Assembly: GCA_015178975.1 (NCBI GenBank)
Contig: WHVD01000006.1
Location: 496,001 to 560,000 of the forward strand
Length of the DNA: 64,000 nt
Origin: Hysterangium stoloniferum
Lineage: Eukaryota > Basidiomycota > Agaricomycetes > Hysterangiales > Hysterangiaceae
Direction of reading: 5' to 3'
Shown one piece after another: positions 48,698 to 58,640 of the stretch. The stretch's first letter is position 1, and the number at the start of each line of letters is the position of its first letter. The notes under the pieces were generated by a model. That model was not told the DNA's origin. It worked only from the letters and a program-made list of their open reading frames with translations, and did not search any database. Position numbers and translations under genes: made by a program.

Positions 48698-50563
48698 ATG
48701 ATTACCCTGGACAAAATTAAGAATTATGAAATAAGCACTGGGAGTGCTTACCAAGTTTTTCCGAAGTTATGCAAAGACAATTATTTTACTTGGAGTGTGA
48801 GTATGAAAACCGTGCTGGAGTCTTTGAATTAATGGAAGGTTGTAACTGGAGAACTGGTGGATCCTATACGTGTAGATGTGAAGGTTCCAATGATGGAGGA
48901 ACTTGAGATCGAAGAGGCCTGGAAGCTTCGAAAAAAGAGGGCCTACAGCGAGATAATGCTCCACATTGAAGACGAGCCCAGAGTGGCTATAATGGTGGAT
49001 AGTAATCCGGTCAATGCATAGGAAACTTTGAAGACAACTTACGGAACACAATTGGCCAACAGTCGTGCAACACTACTTTCCAAACTCGTTCGTATGTGTT
49101 ACGATGGGACAGAAATTATTGAATATAAATCCCAAATGGACTTCATCAGACTTAAATTGTTGGAGGCTGGTCATGCCATCACGAATGCTGACTACCTCAG
49201 CCTATTTATGAGTATGCTGCCCGAGGATTTCAATATAATGTCAATGACAATTGATTATGACGTTGATACTGTGGAGGAAGTAGTCAATAAACTGCATCAA
49301 GTAGAGATTCGAAAGGAAATATGTCCAGGCTATGGCAAAGGTTCCACATTTCATGCCCAGAGGGGCAAAGGTTCCACGTTTCGCTTCCAGAGGGGAATCA
49401 GTATGCAGCGAGGAGCATATTGTAATAGGGGTCGCGGTCATGCCGCCATTCCGCGAGGAACACAGATCAGGAGAAGTACTCCACAATCTGGTTGTTTCAA
49501 ATGTGGGGATTTGTTGCATTGGGCAAGCGATTGTCCTAAAAGAAAACAAAGATATGCTCAGCGATCTGAAAATTGGAAGAACCAAAATAGAAGCAACGAC
49601 TCATCTGGAAATATGCCATCTCCCTCAGTAGCAAGTAGGGGAATGTTTACTGCCATCAAATCCACATTTTTCTTGAGCAAGGAGAGTGTGCCACATAAAT
49701 ATTTCCTGGATTCCACAGCATCAGGACATTATGTGCCAAGTATGTGTGACTTACATGATTTTATGGCATATAAAAATCCAAAGAAAATCCAAACGGCAAA
49801 TGGTGCTTATATTCATGCCAGAGGTATTGGAACATTGTGTTTCAAGGTTACGGAACATGGTCTGGAGTTTATAGGCAAAATTCCCAACGTCAAATGGACT
49901 CCAGAAGTTAAGGTGCGACTCCTTAATCCCATGCAGTTTTTCAAAGATGGATATCATGTTATGTTGAGCAAAACAGGTTCTACAATTGTCGATTCATCAG
50001 GCTGTACACTGATTGAGGCGAATGAGAGGGATAATGTATACCCTTTCCAGCTGGATACAATCTCCGTGTCACCGCCGCTATGTGAATATACAAATTTATC
50101 AGAAGATGAACTACAAAATAGGTTGGAAGACGTACCTATGATGTTTTCCATGAATTCAACATGCAATATTATGAAATGGCATCAGCGTTTGGGGCATTTG
50201 AGCACGAATGCTATTAGGAATATTGTGCGACATTTTGCGACCGGAATGGAGATTGAAGAAATTGAAGGTTTTGAAGCTGGCTGCATTGCATGTATTGAAG
50301 GTAAACAGCACAGAAACCCATTCAAAACTGGATGTACCAGAGCAACGAAATTGGGAGAATTACTCCATATGGATTTAGCTGGACCTATGGAAACGATAAG
50401 TTTCGACAAAAAGCATTATTTCATTATCGTTGTTGATGACTTCTCCTGTGCTGTATGGGTTGAAACATTAGCAAGCAAGCTGGAAACAGTGTGCAAAATA
50501 AAAGAATATATAACTCAATTGGAGATGTTATTCAATACAAGGGTCCAAGTGATCGCAACCTGA
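48698..50563 (+). pseudogene. Ty1/copia gag-protease-integrase, two stops and 3' truncation
   Basis: The frame starts MITLDKIKNYEISTG and contains a gag-type region, then a CCHC knuckle (CFKCGDLLHWASDC). A protease segment reads FLDSTASGHYV, where most copia proteases have DSGAS. The pre-integrase motif is WHQRLGHLSTNAI and the integrase starts at LLHMDLAGPM..YFIIVVDDFS. A TAA (48830-48832) and a TAG (49019-49021) lie in gag; both fit single C-to-T changes of Gln codons. From 49028 the frame is open for 511 codons and ends at 50561-50563. A GKGSTF-x2-QRG unit is duplicated near 49340-49390. Dead by truncation. Confidence 0.9.
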
Positions 50564-51282
50564 CGGTCCCTGAGGTTATCACCACCTATGGATGACTCAA
50601 GTCATCGCTCAAGCCCTCACATTGGAAGCTGTTGGTACCCCGATGCTGACGTATACCTTCGCGGTGATCAAACTCTGTTTACGCCCCTGTCAAAATATAC
50701 TCATACTATCTGGTTAAACTCTGATATGTCCCTTTCCATTATGATGATCCATTCTACTCTATGTTTCACACATGTCTAAAAATACTTGTAACTCTTGGAC
50801 TCTTTCCTTTTCTCGTAATCCCACTCTCGGTTAATGTACGGCCTCTGAACTAATCATAACCTTCCCGTTCTTAGTCAAGTTTATTTGTCAATACCATTTT
50901 CCACTTTTCTCCTAGTTAGTGTTTTTAGATGCCTGATATTTGTATATGAACCCGCTGTAGTTGTAGTTACTAGGCAATCAGAATATCGACTCAGAATACC
51001 CTCTTATGCCTATAGTAATCTCATACTAAGTATTCCACTATCCACCTTCGTGTGCACTCACCCCCTCTCGGTCTCCGATCCCTTGGCCTGACACTCGACT
51101 TATCCCTCAATTCCGATCAGCAGTTTCGCCAAGAGGTATTTGTTAGGACTAGTCTTTGCCTGCCTGAAATTTAAGGACACCCGACAGATAACTGCGAGGG
51201 TGCAGCACATAAGCTGAAGCCAAGTCCTTCCGATCAGTCCCCGTCGGTCCACCGACATTAGTCAGTTTTCAGTTCTTAACAA
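50564..51282 (+). repeat. LTR-family copy A abutting the truncated copia element
   Basis: The first 370 bp match the reverse complement of about 53260-53580 (both contain GCAATCAGAATAT and TCTACTCTATGTTTCAC). The conserved box is at 51196-51227. About 55 bp further the copy ends near CAGTTCTTAACA. Terminal TG..CA logic suggests an LTR, but the exact left edge was not fixed. Confidence 0.6.
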
Positions 51283-51454
51283 TGCCCCTCTGCCTCCTGA
51301 TGTATTTTTGGAATGGATGATTTTGTCTGTTTTCCGAGGATACATGAGTCGCATTTGAGGATGGGCAGGTAGGATTGGACTGCACACCTTCGATGGAGCC
51401 ATTGTTGAGCATGTTACTAATTTATTTATAGTTCACATGCCCAAGATGGTGGTG

Positions 51455-51960
51455 TGTTAGGATCCCAACCATTTTGGAACCACTGCAGGCCACTTTAGCC
51501 TTGTTACTCATCTGTCATCCCACTATCAGTACCCCTACTCATGGTAGCACTGCCTGCAGTGCCCCTGACATGTAACTGTCTAAGGAATTCCCCCTGTGAG
51601 GTGTGACCCATAGGCACCCAGTAGTCTAAAAATAACTCTACCTAACACAGAACAAGGACTCTTTCCACAAAGGAACACTAATGCCACCAGACTCTGGAGT
51701 TAGCCACTTACTTCTCTAAGGTATTAGCAGGAATAGTTGATTTCCACAAGGAGAGGGAAGGGGGAGGGGAATGGATAGGGATGCCTGGAAGGAGGCCAGA
51801 AGGTCTGGGAAAGGGATGGCAAGACTCAAAAGGCAAGGGGTTGGACTCTGGACTCAGGGGATTCAATAATACATATAAGGAACCATGGTTTGAAAGAAAT
51901 GACAGTGTTTTTTGGGGTTTGTGACAGAGGGTCCCCTTACAATTACCCTCTTTGAGTTCT
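51455..51960 (+). repeat. LTR-family fragment starting TGTTAGGATCC
   Basis: This matches, in opposite orientation, the copy at 56318-55560. Shared stretches include TGTTAGGATCC, CTAAGGAATTCC and AGTCTAAAAATAACTCTACC. Similarity fades near 51960. No coding sequence. Confidence 0.65.
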
Positions 51961-52016
51961 CAGTCCTATTTCTCCTATTCTAATACCTTTGAAAGTGTCT
52001 TCAGCAAAGCTGTGTA

Positions 52017-52267
52017 TTAAGAACAGAAAACTGACTGATGTCAGTAGACTGACAGGGACCAAACAGAAGGACTTGGCTTCAGCTTATATGCTGTGCTCTC
52101 ACAAGTTACCGTCAGGTGCCCTTAAATTTCGGGCAGGCAGAGAAACTAATCCTGTTCCTCTTGGTAAGTCACTGATCAGAAGCTGAAAGATAGTTGAGGG
52201 TCAAGAGGTTAGAGACTGAGAATGAGTGAGTGCAAGCAAAGGCAAGGAGTGGGATATTTAGAGCAGG
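52017..52267 (-). repeat. LTR-family fragment B
   Basis: Carries the conserved box at 52069-52100 (minus orientation) and flanks similar to copy A in inverted orientation, including AACTGACTGATGTCAG upstream and CTTAAATTTCGGGCAGGCAG downstream. With copy A it forms an inverted pair of about 130 bp. Confidence 0.6.
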
Positions 52268-53583
52268 TGTTAGGATACGTACAGGGCAGGTCTCTGGAGA
52301 AACCTGCAGAATATCCAGTAGGACTTGGCTTCAGCTTATAGGCTGCGCCCTCGCTAGATCGTGTTGTCCAATTTCAGACGGACAGATGGGAATCCCGGGG
52401 AGTCCAGGCAGGGTTGTGGGTTGAGGGGTCGTAGGTCGGATGTCATGGGTTGTGAGTTGAGAGTGGTGAGAGAGATAGATGTGCCGGAGCCCATGGGCTC
52501 CGACTAGTGTGCACGGTGTGATTCAAGTAGGGTTTTTAGAGCAGAAAATGTATTAGATTACTGGGGAGAATCTAAGCCGATTTTCTGACTGGATTGTATG
52601 TACAACATCTGCCAGTTTAAATAGACCGTGGAGTAAATGTCATACTGAATCCAGTAATAATGAAACGAAATGAGCAAAACATAAAACGGGAATAGTAAAC
52701 ACCAAATTGGTGTTAGGGATGGGACAGAACAGAGCGGAGTCCAAATAGTGACAAATCATAAACCATAACGGGAAACGGAGCGGGAGCGGAGTCTGAATCG
52801 TGACAGGTCATTTGACTAAAACAGGAATGGGGCTCAGTTAGAGGGAAGACAGGTATTCTGAGCGGGGTCCGGTGACTGATGCGTGGGACGAGGTTGGATA
52901 TAGACAGAGACAGAGTCTGGTGGGTTTTCCGGTGACTGAAACACAACGTAACGAAGACAAACGTGATGAGTCTAATGTACGGAGTCTGGTGGGAATTCCG
53001 GTGAACTGACAATGGGTGCGTATAGGGTGTGAGTGCCTATAAGTTAGTGCCCGGAGTCCGGTGGGATTTCCAGTCGTAACAGCAGGACTATGAGAGAGGT
53101 ATACAAGTGTTCTGAGTCAATATTCTGATTGCCTTGTAGCTACATTACAGGTGGACTTAAATACTAGTTATCGGCATCTTGAAATACTAACTAAGGTAAG
53201 AGTGGAAAATGTCCAACTAGTGACAAATAAACTTGACTAGAAACCAGAGGGTTACGATATGATCAGAAGCCGTGATTAACCGAGAATGGAATTATGAGAA
53301 AAGGAAATAGTCCAAGAGCTACAAGTATATACAGGTGTATGTGAAACATAGAGTAGAATGGATCAACATAATAAAAAGGGACATATCAAAGCATAACCAG
53401 ATGGTACAAGTATAACTTGACAGGGGTGTAAATGGGGTTTGATCGCTGTGAAGGTATACATCAGTGTCAGTATACCGACAGCTGCCAATATGATGACTTG
53501 ACTCGTGATTTGAAATGCAGGCAACCATTGTATCATTGGTGACTGTCGGGTTGCGATGGGGTTACGCCATGGTTGTAACACTG
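52268..53583 (-). repeat. LTR-family copy C, about 1.3 kb
   Basis: Read on the minus strand it starts TGTTACAACCATGG at 53583 and ends GTATCCTAACA near 52268, with the box at 52321-52352. The TG..CA ends and length suggest a complete LTR. No matching 5-bp target duplication was found, so it may be part of a rearranged element. It contains repeated CGGTGACTGA/CCGGTGAACTGA-type units near 52870-53060. Confidence 0.6.
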
Positions 53584-53589
53584 TGACCC

Positions 53590-53735
53590 TTTACCTCACG
53601 ACTCTTAGTAATATGGTAAGTGTTGATCTCTGTTTCCATCATACTATCTGCTCTGTTTGAGATACTAGAGCATCCTAACAGTTAGTATGAGGGTGCAACA
53701 CATACGTTGAAGCCAAGCTCCACTATATTAGGTGT
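53590..53735 (+). repeat. LTR-family fragment D
   Basis: A 3' LTR fragment with the box at 53689-53721. It directly abuts the broken protease frame of copia element 2, so it marks a breakpoint. Confidence 0.6.
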
Positions 53736-54979
53736 ACAACAGCACCAGGAACATAGAATGAGTACATCTCTAAGAATAATATTAGTTCCACATCCTATGC
53801 ATATTTTGATATCACCAATACCAATTGCCCAGATAGAGGAACCACCTAGTCCTTTCACAGAATGAGGAGTAACAGCTCTTAAAGTAAGGAAATCTGCTTG
53901 ATCCAGTGATATGTGTATGGTAGCACCACTATCCAGCCAAAAAGGGTGTGTTGGTGGATATCATGGTTTGTTTTGTTTGTGATAATGGTTCTACAATAAG
54001 ATGTATTGAGGCATTAGAACAGGATTGGCTATGCTTGTTCCAATCAATTGTGGTCTTCAACTCCTCCTCAAGCACAATCCAGCCATCATATTTTATATGT
54101 TCCAATGACAGAGGAAGAGATGTTGTCTGTGGAGATAGTGGTGTGGTGATACCAATGAAGTCTGTGGATGTGGGATCAGGGACAGACTGTGTGGAAGGTG
54201 TTAGATTTAGTGACTTGGCACATTAGCTACAACCTGTGTACCATTGTGGGTCCATAGTGTGCACTGGTGAATCTATGTATCATTCACTTGATCATGTCCA
54301 TATCTATGTCTGAGCTCCTGCACATCTAGTGCTTTGCATCCACCTCTCTTCTTCATTATAATAGAAGGGTACCATCAGCCCCTTGCATATGGACAGGAAT
54401 ATCCACAGCAGTGGGGTTGGAGACAGAAGTCTTTCTCCTTATTGCATTGTCTGGCCAGTTTGGAGTCTTCAATAGTTTTTCCCACCATGTCACCACCTGA
54501 CATGATACAGTAATCAATGGTGTGCTGGTGCTTCTTACAATTGGAGCACACAGGAGAATTGGTAGGTTTGGCTACAGCAGTCATAGTCATGGAACACTTA
54601 GAATTCATCAGCACCTTCTCACTGTCTGAGTAGGAGCATAGCCGGGTGGAAATAAATGGGTGATATTTGGTGGACTGAGAAATGTCTTGGGTGATAATAG
54701 AGTGTAAATGTTGAAAGTCAGTGCCCAAGGCATTAAGGAGGCCAATAGATTTGAAAAGGTCCCTGGAGATGTCACCATGTCAAAGGTACAGTCAATTGTG
54801 GTACAAATTATCTTGGTGGTTGTGGGTAGTGGGGTGCTATGTAGAAATTGTGTAAGGAGTGTGGTTTGGAGTAGTTGCACTTGGTGAATGAGACCCCTGC
54901 TGTTGTAGCAGAGGAGTAGGTGTCCCAATAAATCTTTGCCCCAAGTCCAAATCAATGTATTCCCACTCTGTTGGTTCAA
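53736..54979 (-). pseudogene. Ty1/copia element 2, gag and protease only
   Basis: Read on the minus strand from about 54979: a gag region with several frameshifts, a CCHC knuckle (CSNCKKHQHTIDYC) near 54510-54550, then a protease with the canonical PFWLDSGATIHIS active site near 53910-53945, followed by IWAIGIGDIKICIG. The frame is lost at 53736 where LTR fragment D starts. No integrase or RT remains. The element lies just downstream of the minus-strand LTR at 56318-55027, whose leader carries CTTAGATCTTAACAC. Confidence 0.8.
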
Positions 54980-55923
54980 TGGTGGAGTGTTAAGATCTAA
55001 GTAAAAGAGATAAAAAGGGGGCTCTATGTCAGGGGGCCAACAATAGAGATTGTACTAGTCAGGAGGCCTGACTCTATATGTAAAAAAGGTGGAGCTTGGC
55101 TTCAGCTTATGTGTTGTGCCCTCATATAAACTGTTAAGGTGCTCTGGTATTTCAAGCAGAGAAGATAGTACAATAAGAATTAAAGACAACACTTAGCTCA
55201 CTCAACCAGAGGGCCAAAATGCTAAGAGTCAAAGGGTAAAGAGTTGTGGCTTGCCAATGATGTCATTGAGGGAATTAGAGAGGGAGTAAAGTGGCTGAAG
55301 ACTAAACAGGAGTAATTTAAGTTGATATTAGAACTAAAGGTTAGTAGCATACATGATAGGAACTTTACTGTATATGAAGGTATAACAGATGAATGGAGGT
55401 CTGATCAAAGAAGTGAGAAGTAGTGATGGGTTGAAAGAAGCATGGAAAAGAGTAAGAATCAAAATACAAGTGAATATGATGTAATTAAAGTATACTAAAT
55501 GGCATGAGGTGGCAAAGTATTGTTTACATGTCATGCAGATAATGGGAGAGAGTTAGGAAGAGACAGTGTCAGGGGACTCTCTGTCACAGACCCTAGGGAG
55601 CACCATTTTCTCATCTTATTGAAGCCCCAAGTCCACAGTCCAACCCCATGCCTTTCATCACTTTCCCTCTCCTTGTGGATATCAACTACTCTGGCTAATA
55701 CATGCCTCTGAGGAGAAGGTGATTAACTTAGAAGCTCACAGCATTAGTGTTCCATTGTGGGAAAGGCCCCTGTTCTAGGTAGAGTTATTTTTAGACTACT
55801 AGGTGCCTATGGGTCACACTGTTGGGATAACACCGTAAAACCTTATCATCACATGTAAGGCACATACACGGTCATCGTTCCCCATGCGGTATTTAAACTG
55901 CATAGTTACAACATTTACACCTC

Positions 55924-55952
55924 AGTCCGTTATACACTAATACGAGACTGAG
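55924..55952 (+). repeat. 29-bp direct repeat, copy 1, inside the solo LTR
   Basis: Identical to 56031-56059. It begins AGTCCGTTATACAC and ends GAGACTGAG; with the preceding CTC it forms a CTCAGTC..GACTGAG stem. Confidence 0.9.
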
Positions 55953-56030
55953 GTGAGTGTTGCTCTGCATAGTATTTCTTTTACCTTTATATTAATTGTA
56001 TATATCAGATACATATAGGTATATACACTT

Positions 56031-56059
56031 AGTCCGTTATACACTAATACGAGACTGAG
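56031..56059 (+). repeat. 29-bp direct repeat, copy 2, inside the solo LTR
   Basis: Exact copy of 55924-55952, 107 bp further on. Degenerate inverted versions also occur near 56458 and 56571. Confidence 0.9.
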
Positions 56060-56399
56060 ATACATATAGAGTTACCTTTTAACACACACCTTGCAGGAGG
56101 AATTCCTTAGACTGTTTCTCTTCAGATTCCCTCCTGCTAGCCTAGTGTGAATACTAGGTAGTAGGGGTTGCCCTTACAGATAGGACAGAATGACAAAAGG
56201 GGAAAGCTACAGTGAACCAAGTGTTGGGGTGCCATAGGCAGTGACACTGTGGTTGGGCTACCAATAGTGGGATCTCAGAGGGTGAGGAGGGTAAAACAAG
56301 GTTGTGGGGATCCTAACATGGAGGCAATGAGGGCCACTGTGAGAGAATTATTGCTGTCCCAATTGGTCTGAGCACAAGGATCTTCAGAGATGTATAGTC

Positions 56400-56640
56400 A
56401 GCTTATACAGATGAGGTAAGGCCCATAACCTGTGGGGGGGGAGGTAACTGATGGTAATGAGTCTCATATAAGGTGTATAATGGATTAGGTTAGTTGCCTA
56501 ATAGTAATGCTATAATGTACATGAGTGAGTAAAGAAAATGGAAGTGTGAAGAATGGAATGCAACCCACCTCAATCTCATATCAGTTGTATAATGGACTAC
56601 TGAGGTGTGTTATTTGCCTTAATGACAGTATATATACCAA
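56400..56640 (-). repeat. Older, inverted relative of the solo LTR
   Basis: Contains GTATAATGGACTACTGAGG and GTGTATAATGGATTAGG, degenerate reverse complements of the 29-bp repeat of the solo LTR. Ends are not definable. Confidence 0.45.
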
Positions 56641-56689
56641 ATAGAACTCCCCCATACCAACCAAGCTGCCATTGCCCTCCATAAACCCC

Positions 56690-56980
56690 CTCCCCTAAAA
56701 CTCTCAAAATTCCACAAAGACTATGGAGGCCCCACCACATCCACACCTACATCATCCAGGTAATCATGGGCCACAGCTTCTACAGCACCTACTACCACTG
56801 CTTCCTGACCTTCCTACCTCCTGCCCCTGTGGCACTGCAGACATCCAGTCCCACCTCCACATCCTCTTTAAGTGCCCCCTCTATGAGGAGCACTGACACA
56901 CCCTCCTCTCTGCCTCCCAAGACCTGTCACCTGCCATCATCCTTGGCATCCACAAAGGCTTTGAAGTGCTAGCTGAATTC
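56690..56980 (+). pseudogene. Non-LTR retrotransposon (LINE) 3' remnant
   Basis: Two frames together give GHSFYSTYYHCFL and, after a shift, HLHILFKCPLYEEH followed by a stop, then AIILGIHKGFEVLAEF. This order (GH-F--YY, C-x-HIL--CP-YEEHR, ILGT--G---L--F) is the conserved region after the RNase H domain of fungal LINEs. Frameshift and stop make it dead. Confidence 0.6.
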
Positions 56981-57069
56981 CCACCTCCAACACCTTCCAG
57001 AAGACATAAGCACCACCTCACCACCCTCAGAACTCCATCAGTTCACCCCACCCCAGGCCCTTTCTCTAT

Positions 57070-57077
57070 CTTCCCTG
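57070..57077 (+). repeat. Left 8-bp target duplication of the hAT-like element
   Basis: CTTCCCTG, matching CGTCCCTG at 57723-57730 in 7 of 8 bases. Confidence 0.6.
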
Positions 57078-57722
57078 TAGTGATTGGCAAGGCCTGGCCC
57101 AGCCTGAAAGCCCAGGCTTGGGCTTGGGCTTGGGCCTGCCAATATCTCAGACTGGGCTTTAAGAGGACAGCTTGGCCTGGGCTCAGCCAGGCTTGGGCCC
57201 AGGCTGCAGGTAAAAGTGGTACAAGATGGCATTTGTGAACTTTAATAAAATAAACTTCTCAAAAATATTATGAATGTATATTACATATAAATTTCCTCTG
57301 CAGAGGATAGCTCAACTTCAAGTAATGCAGCCTCTGAATCCCCACTAGCCAAAATTTCCTGCCACAAACTTGTTTCAATTTCTTTGTCACTCTCAATATC
57401 CCCTGGGGACTCACTTGGCCATCCCAGGCAAGATTTTGACTTTGGCGGAATTGTGTACTAAGGGGCTGAACAGAAATTGAACTGGTCACTTACATTATAC
57501 AGAAGAAAATCTGACCATCTTTGACCATGTGGTACCTTGTCCTTCCCCTTCCCTTGTGGCGCCACTAGCAGGCGGCGGCCTGGTGGCCCGGCTTGGGTTT
57601 ACAATATCCCAGGCCGGGCCCAGAGTGGATGGCTTAAGTAGTACTCGGTCAGGTTTGGCTTGGGCTTTTCAGGGCCCGGCTCAGCTCGCCCATGGCCTGA
57701 GGCTGGGCCTTGCCAATCACTA
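57078..57722. mobile_element. Non-autonomous hAT-like transposon, 645 bp
   Basis: Both ends read TAGTGATTGGCAAGGCC on their own strand (17 bp, perfect inverted repeat), flanked by 8-bp near-identical duplications, the hAT hallmark. Subterminal regions are crowded with GGCTTGGGC/GGCCCGGC-type motifs in both orientations. The interior (57240-57530) is AT-rich with no transposase frame. Confidence 0.75.
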
Positions 57723-57730
57723 CGTCCCTG
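57723..57730 (+). repeat. Right 8-bp target duplication of the hAT-like element
   Basis: CGTCCCTG; one mismatch to the left copy at 57070-57077. Confidence 0.6.
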
Positions 57731-57760
57731 CCCTCCACCTCCCTTCTCTCGTCCCTCCTG

Positions 57761-57785
57761 CCCCCCCCCCACTTCCCCCCCCCCC
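57761..57785 (+). repeat. Two long C runs (C10 and C11)
   Basis: Ten Cs at 57761-57770 and eleven at 57775-57785 separated by ACTT. The minus strand carries G10/G11, a potential quadruplex and a likely sequencing or slippage hotspot. Confidence 0.85.
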
Positions 57786-57829
57786 AACCCACTGCTTATT
57801 CGGTCATGTGTGATTATGGAGCGTCTACG

Positions 57830-58640
57830 GTATTTTCTAACAATCTGACCATTGTTTGTGAACAGATTCCTTAATTTGCCATCAGTAATCTTCTGAGCAA
57901 TCTCTGCCTTGCATCCAATCAGCTCTTCAGTTGTCGGTTTCTGAAATATACAGGTAGCCTGATGATATCCGAGAATTGTTCATTTACAAACGGGGAAACA
58001 ACCCAAGAGACAAGAAGTCAAATCCCTATCCTTAATTTCTACATTGAATTCACTTCCTTCAATATGTCCGCTGGTCGCTGAATACCGCCCCCAGTCATGT
58101 TCCGCATTCATCGGGCTAGATTGGCAAACCTGCAAGAGAAATTAATAAGATGCCTCGCAAGTCTCTCGAAAACTGTCACCCCACTCTGTAGCTGGAAGAG
58201 CAAAAGATTTATAACAAATTGCTCTTCATGTGCTATCAAGGACAATACACCCAGAGATTCCAGAGGTCACCGAGGCCCACACAAATTCCTTCCTGAGGGA
58301 AGTCCCTTTGAAATTCAGCTTCTAATTGTTCCACAACAAGTTCGACAGAATTTACTAGCTGATCATCGATTTCATATTTCGATTGGAATAAATTGCAGTT
58401 GACTTGGTAGCTGCAGTAATCGCACTTGTAATTTGGCCACAAGGGATTCCCCTTGATTGACTAGATTTTGCAATTGGTCCATTAGGTTGCACCCACATAA
58501 CTGATGTAGAATTTTCGTCTGGTTAAATAGACTCTTTAACAATGCCACAACTTGAACTAGACTATTTCTGCCATTCCCGAGAAGGGGACCTAGGAGCTGC
58601 TGAGAGATCTGGAAACATCGGAACAAGCGGCTTTGGTAGA
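57830..58640 (-). pseudogene. Possible decayed or multi-exon coding region, unassigned
   Basis: Minus-strand frames show coding-like runs such as VELVVEQLEAEFQRDFPQE, GDLWNLWVY and, after a TTTCAG, KPTTEELIGCKAEIAQKIT. They are in different frames and could be exons of one gene or a broken one. No domain was recognised and start and end are not defined. The hAT-like element lies just downstream. Confidence 0.3.

Larger units (their letters stand above)
48481..50563 (+). mobile_element. Ty1/copia element 1, 5' LTR remnant plus truncated gag-pol
   Basis: AT-rich LTR-like sequence with internal duplications ends near 48640 and is followed by GGTTATGGGCCCCGG, a possible primer-binding site. The gag-pol frame follows. 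Homology stops at 50563 inside integrase, where a fragment of the dispersed LTR family begins. Reverse transcriptase and RNase H are missing. Confidence 0.75.
55820..56084 (+). mobile_element. Solo LTR, 265 bp, with 5-bp target duplication
   Basis: Starts TGTTGGGATAACACC and ends CCTTTTAACA, giving TGTT..AACA inverted ends. It is flanked by CACAC at 55815-55819 and CACAC at 56085-56089. The target without insertion reads as in the paralogous copy near 51600 (GAGGTGTGACCC), confirming a clean insertion. No internal coding region, so this is a solo LTR left by recombination. Confidence 0.9.
55027..56318 (-). repeat. 5' LTR of copia element 2, split by a younger insertion
   Basis: On the minus strand it starts TGTTAGGATCC at 56318 and ends GGCCCCCTGACA at 55027, immediately before the copia 2 leader. 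The family box is at 55091-55123. Without the 265-bp insertion and 5-bp duplication it would be about 1.02 kb. A partial copy of its 5' half lies at 51455-51960 and of its 3' end at 1237-1395. Confidence 0.65.

Noticed and set aside
50588..50779. ORF whose translation resembles that at 53319-53528 (minus)
   Set aside because: The similarity is at the DNA level of an LTR repeat in inverted orientation, not a protein family.
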